64,000 bases of DNA, taken from positions 246,975 to 310,974 of the forward strand of contig JACKAZ010000005.1 of NCBI GenBank assembly GCA_020634795.1. Direction: 5' to 3'. The DNA is from Ardenticatenales bacterium. Lineage in GTDB: Bacteria > Chloroflexota > Anaerolineae > Ardenticatenales > Ardenticatenaceae. Positions 32,922-41,415 of this stretch are shown piece after piece; position 1 is the stretch's first letter, and every line of letters starts with the position of its first letter. The notes beneath the pieces were generated by a model. That model was given only the letters and a program-made list of their open reading frames with translations, searched no databases and was not told the origin of the DNA. The position numbers were made by a program, and so were the translations under genes.

Positions 32922-34064
32922 GTGGATAGATTACGAATCGGTATTATCGGCGTTGGCGCAATTGCGACCGACGAGGTGCATGGCCACATCCCCAACTACA
33001 AGGCGCTCGACGATGTCGAGGTCGTGGCGATCAGCGATATCAATGGCCGTCGGGCGCAATATGTGGCGGATCGCTTCGACATTCCGCAGGTCTTTACCCA
33101 TTTTCGGGAGATGCTGAGCCATGCCGATGTGGATGCGGTGAGCATCGCCACCCCCAATTTCCTCCATTCGCCGATCGCGGTCGGCTGCTTGGAGCAGGGC
33201 GTCCATGTCTTGGTGGAAAAGCCGATGGCGCTGACGACGAGCGAAGCGCGGCGCATGACCGCGGCTGCCGAGGCGAGCGACAAGGTGCTTTTTGTGGGCA
33301 TGAACAACCGCTTCCGCGACGATACGCGCGCGCTGAAGATGATGGTGCAACAGGGCACGTTGGGGGATGTCTACTACGCCAAGAGTGGCTGGCTGCGGCC
33401 CAGTTCGCTGGGCAAGAGCAGCTCGTGGTTCACCTCGAAGGCACAAGCGGGCGAGGGTCCCCTCTGGGACATCGGCTTGGTGATGCTCGATCTTTCGCTC
33501 TGGATGTTGGGTTTTCCAACCGTCGTCTCGGTCTCCGGGGCGATCCATGTGCCGCAGCAGACGAGCAAGCAGGCGACCCATCTGGTCAATGCGTTCGACG
33601 AGTCCCCCTATCCGGTCGAAGATTCGGCCACCGCGCTGATCCGCTTCGAAGGGGGCCGTTCGCTCTTGTTGGAGGTCTCGACGACCAGCATGTTGAGCGA
33701 TGTGGACGACATCTACCTGCGGCTAGACGGCACCTGTGGCGCGGCGGAACTGCACAATCCCGAGATGCGCAAGAGCAACGAGGTGTTGCGGGTTCATGGG
33801 GAGCTGTTCGGGACGCGGATGGAATTTGCGCCGGTGCTGCCGACCAGTGGCGTGCCGTCTCATCAGCGAGAACTGCGCCACTTTGTCGATCTCTGTTTGG
33901 GCCGCGAACAGCCGGTGGTGACGCCGGAGCAGGGGTTACAGGGTGTGCAGGTGATCGAAGCGATCTACCGCAGCGCCGAGCTTGGTCATGCCGTGTCGTT
34001 GCCGTTGGATGACGCAACGGCAGGCAGCGAAGAGACGATGCAAAGCGCGGAGGCCACGGCGTAG
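32922..34064 (+). CDS. Gfo/Idh/MocA-family oxidoreductase
   Basis: GTG start at 32922 with TAGGAGTAAGC before it; 380 residues. GIIGVGAIATDEVHGHIPNY is the NAD(P) Rossmann motif and VLVEKPMALTTSEA carries the conserved EKP. The C-terminal beta domain is complete (GPLWDIGLVMLDLSLWMLG). The family oxidises or reduces sugars and related cyclic compounds; the substrate is unknown. No sugar operon surrounds it. The last 20 residues are low-complexity. Confidence 0.9.
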   Translation: MDRLRIGIIGVGAIATDEVHGHIPNYKALDDVEVVAISDINGRRAQYVADRFDIPQVFTHFREMLSHADVDAVSIATPNFLHSPIAVGCLEQGVHVLVEKPMALTTSEARRMTAAAEASDKVLFVGMNNRFRDDTRALKMMVQQGTLGDVYYAKSGWLRPSSLGKSSSWFTSKAQAGEGPLWDIGLVMLDLSLWMLGFPTVVSVSGAIHVPQQTSKQATHLVNAFDESPYPVEDSATALIRFEGGRSLLLEVSTTSMLSDVDDIYLRLDGTCGAAELHNPEMRKSNEVLRVHGELFGTRMEFAPVLPTSGVPSHQRELRHFVDLCLGREQPVVTPEQGLQGVQVIEAIYRSAELGHAVSLPLDDATAGSEETMQSAEATA

Positions 34065-34150
34065 CCGCAGCGCAAGAGCCGTGCGGGGCCAAGGGGGGCG
34101 CTGCCCCTTCGCACGGCTGTCACAGCGCCAAGCGCCGATCTGCGCCATGC

Positions 34151-34204
34151 AGCAAAAAACGAGCGTTTTTGGAGCCTATCAGTTCCAAAGACGCTCGTTC
34201 TCTA
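34151..34204 (-). terminator. Terminator of tatA (probably two-way)
   Basis: AACGAGCGT and ACGCTCGTT pair (34158-34199), with an inner TTTGGA/TCCAAA stem. On the minus strand the hairpin is followed by TTTTTTGC, ending tatA. On the plus strand TCTCTATTC follows, weaker, but usable for the Gfo/Idh gene. Confidence 0.8.
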
Positions 34205-34226
34205 TTCGCTGCGGCGTGATCCGTCG

Positions 34227-34415
34227 CTAGCGGTGGCGGTCGGAATCTTCTAACCGTTCGACGGTCGGCTTCCCGTCGTTGACTTCGTGCTCCACCTCTT
34301 GGCGGAACTCACGAATCCCCCGACCCAACGCGCCGCCAATGTCCCCCAGTTTTCCCACCCCGAAAACGACAATCACGATGAGCGCGATGATTGCAAGCTC
34401 TGCAGCTCCTGGCAT
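34227..34415 (-). CDS. tatA: Sec-independent protein translocase TatA/E
   Basis: ATG at 34415 follows GGAAGGAGATGGAAG; 62 residues. One membrane helix (about 5-20, AELAIIALIVIVVFG), a hinge FGVGKLG, and an amphipathic helix (IGGALGRGIREFRQEVEHEV). This is the TatA layout. It oligomerises to pass folded proteins across the membrane with TatC. No tatC is in the window. Upstream, the open frame continues for 50 codons through intergenic DNA; this part is not used. Confidence 0.88.
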   Translation of the reverse strand: MPGAAELAIIALIVIVVFGVGKLGDIGGALGRGIREFRQEVEHEVNDGKPTVERLEDSDRHR

Positions 34416-34764
34416 CTTCCATCTCCTTCCTCTGTACATTAACCAGAGTGTACCACGCGACCGAAGGGCCAACAAAATGTACGGGTGTAAGGATGTGGGC
34501 CATTGGTAGCCGACGCGGTTACGATACCTTCGATTCGCAATGCGCGAGGAAGGTGCGAGGCGCAAGGGCGAAGTGTTTCAGCGCTGGAACGCTTGTCGTT
34601 CTGCATTCGAAGCCTGCCCGGAGCGAAGAGCTTCGCGCAGCGTTCCGAAGGACCAGGGTTCTGCGTTAACTGCTTTTGCCTTGCCGTTCCATTCTCTTAG
34701 CCAGATCGTCTTCATCCCTGATTTCGGCTATGATACCCCGCAAAGAACAAGAAAGGCTACGAAA
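34416..34764. other. Divergent intergenic region, tatA/asnS
   Basis: About 350 bp between two divergent genes. At 34600-34660 it carries a copy of the dispersed element (GAAGCCTGCCCGGAGCGAAG, then TTCCGAAGGACCAGGGTTCTG) in the same orientation as at 3421. A long open frame in the asnS frame starts at 34540 and runs through the element; its lack of a ribosome site argues against use. Confidence 0.5.
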
Positions 34765-36099
34765 ATGACAGCGTGGGTGAAGATTTCGGATGTGGGTGCG
34801 CATGTTGGGGAAACGGTGACGGTCAAGGGCTGGCTCTACGCCCGAACCGATAAAGGGAAATTGAAGTTTTTGCAATTGCGGGACGGTTCCGGTGTGATTC
34901 AGGCCGTTGTCTTTAAGAAGGGGGTGCCCGAAAGCGCGTGGGAGGCCGCCGAGCAGCTCACCCAGGAAAGCTCGGTCGAGGTCACGGGCGAGATTCGGGC
35001 CGACGATCGCGCGCTCGGCGGCTACGAGTTGAGCGTGACTGATCTAACGGTGGTCGCTTTGGCCGACGATGGCTATCCGATCCAACTCAAGGAGCATGGC
35101 ACCGGCTTCCTGATGGCGCAGCGCCATCTGTGGATTCGCACCCCGCGCCAAACCGCGATTCTCCGCATCCGCGCCACGATCATCAAGGCGATCCGCGACT
35201 GGCTGGACGATCACGGCTTCACCCTCGTCGACACCCCAATCCTGACCCCTGCCGCCGTTGAGGGCACAAGTACCCTCTTTGAAGTCGATTATTTCGGCGA
35301 GCCGGGCTACCTGACCCAGTCGGGCCAGCTCTACAACGAGGCCAACATCATGGCGCTGGGGCCGGTCTACTGCTTCGGTCCCACTTTCCGCGCCGAAAAA
35401 TCCAAGACGCGCCGCCACCTGACCGAATTCTGGATGGTGGAGCCCGAGATCCCCTTCGCCGACCTTGAGGATCTGATGGAGGTCGAGGAGCAGTTCGTCA
35501 GTTACATCGTGCAGAGCGTGTTGGCCAAGCATCGCCGAGAGCTGGAAGAGCTCCTTGAACGCGACTTGACGGCACTGGAGAAGGTCGAAGCCCCCTTCCC
35601 GCGCCTCTCCTACGACGAGGCCGCCACCAAACTGCGCGAACTGTACGATGCGGAGGAAGATCCTGAGAAAAAGGCACTGCTCTACCTTGAGGAAGACGAC
35701 GACTTTGGCGCGCCGCACGAAACGGCGCTTTCGGCGCTCTACGACAAGCCGATCTTCGTTTACCACTACCCAGCGGCGGTGAAGGCCTTTTACATGGAAT
35801 CGGTCGAGGGCGAACCGCGGCTCAGCCGCTCGGTCGACCTGCTGGCGCCGGAGGGGTACGGCGAGGTGATCGGCGGGGGGCAACGCACCACCCGCGTCGA
35901 ACTCCTTGAACAGCGCATCGAAGCGCATGGCTTGCCACGGGAGGCCTACGAATGGTACTTGGACCTGCGCCGCTATGGCGCCGTGCCACACAGCGGCTTT
36001 GGCCTCGGTGTCGAGCGCACCGTCGCGTGGATCTGCGGCCTGCCCCACGTCCGCGAAACCGGCGCCTTCCCCCGTATGTTGGAGAAGATGTATCCGTGA
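34765..36099 (+). CDS. asnS: Asparaginyl-tRNA synthetase
   Basis: The protein has 444 residues from ATG at 34765 (GAAAGGCTACGAAA upstream). N-terminal OB fold for the anticodon (TVTVKGWLYARTDKGKLKFLQLRDGSG). The class II core has motif 2 FRAEKSKTRRHLTEFWMVE and motif 3 GFGLGVERTVAWICG. The TRRHLTEFWM sequence and the N-terminal KxKGWLY..R type are AsnS, not AspS (no bacterial GAD insertion). It charges tRNA-Asn with asparagine in the cytoplasm. The end PHVRETGAFPRMLEKMYP is standard. Confidence 0.93.
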   Translation: MTAWVKISDVGAHVGETVTVKGWLYARTDKGKLKFLQLRDGSGVIQAVVFKKGVPESAWEAAEQLTQESSVEVTGEIRADDRALGGYELSVTDLTVVALADDGYPIQLKEHGTGFLMAQRHLWIRTPRQTAILRIRATIIKAIRDWLDDHGFTLVDTPILTPAAVEGTSTLFEVDYFGEPGYLTQSGQLYNEANIMALGPVYCFGPTFRAEKSKTRRHLTEFWMVEPEIPFADLEDLMEVEEQFVSYIVQSVLAKHRRELEELLERDLTALEKVEAPFPRLSYDEAATKLRELYDAEEDPEKKALLYLEEDDDFGAPHETALSALYDKPIFVYHYPAAVKAFYMESVEGEPRLSRSVDLLAPEGYGEVIGGGQRTTRVELLEQRIEAHGLPREAYEWYLDLRRYGAVPHSGFGLGVERTVAWICGLPHVRETGAFPRMLEKMYP

Positions 36100-36213
36100 A
36101 CTCTCGGTTCGAGCCTTGCTGACGTGCTACCCCAAACTGGGGCGTTTGTTTCAGCCGCATGAAAGGAAGTACATCGTTTGCGGGCGTTGCAAGTGATCAC
36201 CGAGGAGAGATCG

Positions 36214-36600
36214 ATGGAACGGCGTGGGAGCCTCGCCGAAGACAAGGGCCTGACGTGGTATCCCATCGTGGGGCCGCTGCCGCCCGTGGGGGAGATGCAG
36301 CGCCGCACGATGCAGGGCCACGACTTTGTCATTGCTCGCAGCGTGGATGGCTACACCGCCTTCAACGCGGCCTGCCCCCACGCCAGTGCCGCCTTAGTTG
36401 AGGGGGATCTCCGCAGCCACTACGTCATCTGCCCCCTTCACAACTACCGCTTTGCCCTTGCTGATGGACGTTGCCTGAAACCAAAGGACGGTCCTCGTCT
36501 ACGGCTCTATCAAGTCAACGTTCGGGACGGGCAGCTCTGGGTCGGGTTGCCGAGCCGGGGTGGGGAAGCTGGGGGAGCTAGGGCAGCGGAAGGATTGTAA
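36214..36600 (+). CDS. Rieske [2Fe-2S] protein (ferredoxin-type)
   Basis: ATG at 36214 follows CACCGAGGAGAGATCG. The 128-residue protein carries Cys54-Pro-His56 and Cys73-Pro-Leu-His76, the two Cys and two His of a Rieske cluster (C-x-H-x16-C-x2-H). There is no signal peptide or membrane helix, so it resembles soluble ferredoxins of dioxygenase/nitrite-reductase type, not cytochrome bc complex. Partner enzymes are not adjacent. The last 15 residues are Gly/Ala-rich and fall in the GGGGAAGCTGGGGGAGC repeat. It follows asnS after 114 bp. Confidence 0.87.
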   Translation: MERRGSLAEDKGLTWYPIVGPLPPVGEMQRRTMQGHDFVIARSVDGYTAFNAACPHASAALVEGDLRSHYVICPLHNYRFALADGRCLKPKDGPRLRLYQVNVRDGQLWVGLPSRGGEAGGARAAEGL

Positions 36601-36743
36601 TGTGAAGGCGTCGGGGTGTGGCGGTGCTGGGGCGTAACCGTCCAATATGGAGCCGTGCCCCTCGATTCTCGTTTCCCCCTGTCAGCATGGGCATACAATG
36701 CCCACTACTCCCCATGCGCCATTCGCTATTCGCCATGCCCCGT

Positions 36744-38018
36744 TCATTGCGTCGCTTCGTTCGCCTCGCACGGCTCTCCGTGGCGCGCTGCCTTCAGCAC
36801 GAGGCGCGACCGACGGTAATTGAGCGCGTCCCGTTGCTCGGCAGAGAGTGGGAGGCGAGCCAAAGCCGTGTCAACCACCTTGAGCGCGGTGGCGATCTCG
36901 CGCACTTGATGCTCGTAGTACTTCGCCAGCTCTTCGTATCCGTCGAACTGCCCCTCGCGCACTAGAGTGCGCCAGAGGGGGACGGCCTCTTCCCAGCGTG
37001 CGGCCCGTTTGAGGAGGCGTGCCAGCCGACGCACCACTTCGCGCCGATGGGGGGCGGCCAACGGGGCGCGCAGCGCTTGGCGATAGAGCCGTTCCGCTGC
37101 ATCGCGCTCCCCCTCGTCGTCATGGAGACGGCCCAGCGAAAAGAGGTCTTGCCCGAAGGGGCCGATCCGATCATCCGGCGCGTCGACACAGTCCAGCATG
37201 TGGGCTGCCAATGCGGCCAACGCGAGCAGATCTTGATGGTTGTGGTAGAGAATCCGTTTCAGCGCCTCGACCCGACCCGTCCGCAAGAAATCGTTGTAAA
37301 TCAGCGGGATTTCGTAGCCCGGCACATCCTGCTCGCTCCGCGCCAAGCCGAGGATGCGTTGCTCCAAAATGCCCAGTCGACAACTGTTGAGCCGCATCGA
37401 CCAAAGCCGACGCGCGGGGTGAAGAAGGTCAAGGTGAAGGCGGCCTTTCAGGGCGCGGGGCTGCCGGTTAAGGATGAAGCGCGTCTCTAGCACGGAGAGA
37501 TCAAAGCTTTTGCCGTTGAAGCTGACGAAGCTGTCGAAGCGATCGAGCGAGGGTGCGAGCTGTTCGAGGAGCGCCCGTTCGGTGGAAGGGTGGCGCATGA
37601 AAAACTGTTCGACGACGAAACGATCGCCCTCCCAGAAGGCGATGCCGACCAAAAAGGCATAGGTCCCCGCCCCGCCGGCCAAACCGTTGGTCTCGGTGTC
37701 GATGAAGAGGGTTCGACGAAAATCGAAGTCGGCCAACGCCGGATCCTTGCCCAACGTGGCGAACGCCCTGCCGCTTCGTTGCCACAACCGCTGCAGGGGC
37801 AGCGGCCCGTGGCAATGACTGGCGGCGTATTCGCGTTGCACCACCACGCATTCGCCACGCTCCGCGCCGCCCAACACAGTGTGGAGCGCCGCGTCCTTGC
37901 GTGGGGCAGGCGTGGCTGTTTCGGGACGGGGACCGCCAAGCGCACTCAGTCGTTCGCGCAGCCGACCCAAGTCGAGGCCATATAAGGGCGCGGGCGGAAG
38001 CGGCGTGGAATTGTTCAT
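36744..38018 (-). CDS. RNase H-like exonuclease domain protein with TPR end (YprB-like)
   Basis: The protein has 424 residues. FIDTETNGL (106-114) supplies the Asp-Glu pair of the DEDD family, SFNGKSFDLSVLETRF (167-181) the second Asp block, and NHQDLLALAALAAHM the last one. This matches PF13482 (RNase_H_2), known from B. subtilis YprB. From about residue 300, the chain has helical repeats (LYRQALRAPLAAPHRREVVRRLARLLKRA), consistent with TPRs. A 3'-5' exonuclease role on RNA or DNA is likely. The first 100 residues are less conserved. Confidence 0.85.
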   Translation of the reverse strand: MNNSTPLPPAPLYGLDLGRLRERLSALGGPRPETATPAPRKDAALHTVLGGAERGECVVVQREYAASHCHGPLPLQRLWQRSGRAFATLGKDPALADFDFRRTLFIDTETNGLAGGAGTYAFLVGIAFWEGDRFVVEQFFMRHPSTERALLEQLAPSLDRFDSFVSFNGKSFDLSVLETRFILNRQPRALKGRLHLDLLHPARRLWSMRLNSCRLGILEQRILGLARSEQDVPGYEIPLIYNDFLRTGRVEALKRILYHNHQDLLALAALAAHMLDCVDAPDDRIGPFGQDLFSLGRLHDDEGERDAAERLYRQALRAPLAAPHRREVVRRLARLLKRAARWEEAVPLWRTLVREGQFDGYEELAKYYEHQVREIATALKVVDTALARLPLSAEQRDALNYRRSRLVLKAARHGEPCEANEATQ

Positions 38019-38244
38019 GCCCCAATTTTAGCAGCAAAGTGCCATAACCGCAGAGCTATCGGGCGGGGCAGGCGAATCGCGCATCGGCGCCTATTGCCTC
38101 GCTCGGTGCCATCCACCGCTCCGGCTCCCCCGCACTTTGTGAAGCCTTCACCCTTGTGCAACAATGTGGGTCATCCGTTCCTCTGGCGTTGCGCAGAGGG
38201 CGCAGACGGCCCAACTACCACCATTCGCACAGCAAGGCATTCGC

Positions 38245-38766
38245 ATGGCACTCCTCTACAACATGAATCCAACCTCCCGCATCACGATTGGCACGATTGG
38301 CGAGCCTGGGGAGCGCACTTTCTATTTGCAAGCGAACCAAGGCGAGAACGGGCTGAGCCTCATCATCGAGAAAACGCAGGCCGTGGCGCTTAGTGCGGCA
38401 CTCTCCGAAATGTTGGGCGAATTGGAGGAGCGCTTCGAGCGGGCGCCGGTGCGGCCCGATCGGATCAGCCCCTCCGAACGTGAGCTGCAACCGCCCACCG
38501 TCGTGCCGTTCCGCGTCGCGCAGATTGGAATCGGGTACGACGAGGATGAAGACAAGGTGGTGATCGTGGCCCAAGCGATGACCGACGAGGAGGAGGTCGA
38601 GCCGGACATCGCACGCTTCTGGATCAGCCGTGACCAAGCCGCCGCGCTCAGCGAACAGGCGGTCGTGGTCGCAGGGCAGGGGCGGCCCATTTGCCCGCTC
38701 TGTGGTCAGCCGATGGCAGCGAGCGGCCACATCTGCGCCCGCACCAACGGCAACGCCAACCACTAG
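38245..38766 (+). CDS. DUF3090 family protein
   Basis: ATG at 38245; 173 residues. ITIGTIGEPGERTFYLQANQG and the following IIEKTQAVALSAALSEML are the DUF3090 opening. FRVAQIGIGYDEDEDKVVIVAQAM is the second conserved part. The end has CPLCGQPMAASGHICARTNGN, a zinc-binding C-x2-C type motif with GHxC. Family function is unknown. Six bases separate it from the SCO1664 homologue, with which it also clusters in Actinobacteria. Upstream ATG codons would add 27 residues without support. Confidence 0.88.
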   Translation: MALLYNMNPTSRITIGTIGEPGERTFYLQANQGENGLSLIIEKTQAVALSAALSEMLGELEERFERAPVRPDRISPSERELQPPTVVPFRVAQIGIGYDEDEDKVVIVAQAMTDEEEVEPDIARFWISRDQAAALSEQAVVVAGQGRPICPLCGQPMAASGHICARTNGNANH

Positions 38767-38771
38767 CGACC

Positions 38772-39509
38772 ATGTCGACCCCCGTCGCCCCGATCCCCAC
38801 CGATGAGCTGTTGACACAGCTCCGCACGGGCGAGATGCACCTGATCCAGCGGCTCCCGTGGAGCAGTAATACGACCTTTTTCGTGCAGATCGAGAGTGGC
38901 GGGCAACAGCTTCCGGCCATCTACAAACCGAGGCGGGGCGAACGACCGCTTTGGGATTTCCCACAGGGGACACTGTTCCGGCGTGAGGTCGCCGCCTTTG
39001 AAGTCAGCCACGCCCTCGGCTGGCAGATCGTGCCGCCCACCGTAGCGCGGCAGGGCAGCCACGGCATCGGCATGGTGCAACTGTTCATTCCCCACGACCC
39101 CGATGAACATTTCTTCGCGGTCCGCGATCCGTGGAGCATGGCGTTGACCCGCATCGCGCTCTTCGATGTGATTATCAACAATGCAGACCGCAAGGGCGGC
39201 CACATGTTGCGGGACGAAACGGGCCACATCTGGGGGATCGACCACGGCGTCAGCTTCCACGAAGAGGCCAAGCTGCGCACCGTCGTTTGGGAACTGTCGG
39301 GCCAGCCCATCCCTACCTCGCTGATTGCCGACATGGAACTACTCGCCGCGCACCTCCATGTCGATGAGGCGCTCCACAAGCGGCTCATTACCCTGCTCAG
39401 TCCACGCGAGGTGGAGGCATTACACCAGCGGCTCGAAGCGACGATCGACATCGCCACCTTCCCCTTACCTCCCCAAGATCGCTACCCCGTCCCGTGGCCG
39501 ATGATTTGA
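38772..39509 (+). CDS. SCO1664 family protein (PI3/4-kinase-like fold)
   Basis: The protein has 245 residues. NTTFFVQIESGG, AIYKPRRGERPLWDFP, FDVIINNADRKGGHML and IWGIDHGVSFH form the pattern of TIGR03843: a phosphoinositide-kinase-like fold with a Lys, an NxDRKxGH catalytic loop and a D-H metal motif. The substrate is not known. With DUF3090 it forms a conserved pair; in Actinobacteria a histidine phosphatase is a third member, not seen here. Confidence 0.88.
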   Translation: MSTPVAPIPTDELLTQLRTGEMHLIQRLPWSSNTTFFVQIESGGQQLPAIYKPRRGERPLWDFPQGTLFRREVAAFEVSHALGWQIVPPTVARQGSHGIGMVQLFIPHDPDEHFFAVRDPWSMALTRIALFDVIINNADRKGGHMLRDETGHIWGIDHGVSFHEEAKLRTVVWELSGQPIPTSLIADMELLAAHLHVDEALHKRLITLLSPREVEALHQRLEATIDIATFPLPPQDRYPVPWPMI

Positions 39510-39703
39510 GCGGCATAGGAGGGGGGTGTGCGACTTCTCTCGCACGTTTTGTGGCGCTCCCCGTGAAAGCGAGGTGGCCCATGGCAAGGGAACGTGCGGG
39601 GTGGAGAGATTTTTTGCCCCTTGTCTATCGTGAATCCCCAATCGCCACGATGAAAATGCGCTGACAATAGCCAGACTACCCTGTTCCCTCTACCGCTCCC
39701 CGC

Positions 39704-41248
39704 TTACTCCGCCAAATCCTCCCGAAGATAGATCATCGCGGTATTACCACGGGCGGCACCGGCGGCGGGGATCGCTTCAACGAGCCGATAGCGCGAAAAG
39801 CGCGGATCACGGACGATGCGGCCCGGGATCGAGGGGCTGTCGGCGAGCTGGCGCGGCGGCACCACGATGACGAACGCACCGGGTTGATCGGCGAAGAAGC
39901 GCTCGACGGCGCCGTCGACGGAGAAATTGTGTGCCAACGCACGGTCGTTTAACCCGCCCAAATCGAGCGCGGGCCGCATGGAGAGATAGGGAATAATGCC
40001 CGCGTCGATCACCGCCACCCGTTCGTTGGGGGGCAAAAGCCTTTGCAAATGGAGCGCGGCGGGGCGGGCGGCGCTTTCGATGGCATCGTGGTAGCGCTGG
40101 ACATAGTGCAGATCCGTCGGCCACGCACGGGCCATGAACGCGACTTGCCCGAGGCAAGCCAGCATTGCGACCCCCAGCGCCAAGCGATGGCGGCGGCCCG
40201 CTGCTGCGGGCCAGAGGGCACTGGCGAAGGCCAGCAGTGCCATCCAGACGGGCAGGAAGAGCGGAAACCAGAGACGGTCGGCGTAGTTCATCCACAGCAT
40301 CGCACGCAGATTGCTGGCAGTGACGGCCAGCGTAAAGAGCACAATGCTCAGCCACAACGGCCAGTCGCGCCGCCATCGCCGCGCGGCCCGCTGCCGCCCG
40401 CTCGTGCCAGCCAGCGCGGCAAAAGCCGCGAGCGCCAGTGAGGGCAACAGCGCGTGGTCCCGCACCACGACGAGCAAGGAGCGCACCGAACGAGGGTTGA
40501 TCCCGCCCGAAAAAGATTTGACATAAAAGGTGTTGGGGAGCCAGTCCCCGTAGTAGAGCGTGCGCCAGCCATAGTAAAGCAGCGCCGGGGCCACGTAGAG
40601 CAGCAACGCCATGCGCAGCCATCCCCAACGCGCGCTGTCGTGGTGTCTGCGCTGTAGTGCGATGCTGAAGAGCACGGCCAATGCAAGGGCCACCCCTTCG
40701 GGGCGGAGCAGGCTGGCGACGAGCAGCGTGAGCCAGAGCGCGGGCGACTCGGGCGCTGCGCGGTGCAATGTCCGCGTCAATGCCAGCAGCGCGGCCACGA
40801 CCGCAGCCCCGAAGGGCAACGTTTCAAGGCCGCTGAGGGCGTGCACGTAGCTGCCCGATGCGCCCACGAAGAGCAGTAACAGCAAGAGCGACGCCGAGGG
40901 GGGGAGTTGCAGGGTACGAGACCATTGCCACAGCAGGATCGGAATCAGCAAGAAAGCGAGTGAGCCAAGCAGGTGACCCACGGCTTCCGGCGTAGCGCCC
41001 AGCGCCATCCCCGCCGCCAACAGCAGCGGCCAAGCAAAGCCGGTGTAGCCATCGACTGCCGCCTCGCCGACGTTCCAGACTAACGCCCCATGCGCCAGCA
41101 GATTTGCCGCATAGCGGGCACTGATGAATGCGTCGTCCACCGTCCAACGCGGAAAACGCCAGAGTAACAGCAGGCCGCTGGCGGCCAGAAAGCAGTAAAG
41201 CCATCCCCCATTTGTTAGGCGGGAAGGCAGGTGAAATTGATCACGCAT
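39704..41248 (-). CDS. GT-C type membrane glycosyltransferase (AftB-like)
   Basis: The product has 514 residues from ATG at 41248. About ten membrane segments are visible. The first exported loop has WTVDDAFISARYAANLLAHGALVWN with a DD pair, the acidic motif of GT-C enzymes. ALSGLETLPF, LLRPEGVAL and YYGDWLPNTFYVKS are typical of the arabinofuranosyltransferase AftB group (polyprenyl-phosphate donors). The C-terminal 120 residues form a soluble exported domain. It probably adds a sugar to a cell-surface polymer; the sugar and acceptor are unknown. It diverges from the threonine synthase gene. Confidence 0.75.
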   Translation of the reverse strand: MRDQFHLPSRLTNGGWLYCFLAASGLLLLWRFPRWTVDDAFISARYAANLLAHGALVWNVGEAAVDGYTGFAWPLLLAAGMALGATPEAVGHLLGSLAFLLIPILLWQWSRTLQLPPSASLLLLLLFVGASGSYVHALSGLETLPFGAAVVAALLALTRTLHRAAPESPALWLTLLVASLLRPEGVALALAVLFSIALQRRHHDSARWGWLRMALLLYVAPALLYYGWRTLYYGDWLPNTFYVKSFSGGINPRSVRSLLVVVRDHALLPSLALAAFAALAGTSGRQRAARRWRRDWPLWLSIVLFTLAVTASNLRAMLWMNYADRLWFPLFLPVWMALLAFASALWPAAAGRRHRLALGVAMLACLGQVAFMARAWPTDLHYVQRYHDAIESAARPAALHLQRLLPPNERVAVIDAGIIPYLSMRPALDLGGLNDRALAHNFSVDGAVERFFADQPGAFVIVVPPRQLADSPSIPGRIVRDPRFSRYRLVEAIPAAGAARGNTAMIYLREDLAE

Positions 41249-41415
41249 CACATGGGGCCTCGGGTCGCCGCTGTTGCTGACGGCAAACGAAGATCGATGG
41301 GGATCATGGGTATTGAAAATAAGCCTGCCCCGGGCGCTACCCATTGGGGACAATCGGCCGACCCCCATGCGCCCTGCTGCCCTTCCCCAGAACTCAAAGC
41401 ATAGAAGGAAAGCTG

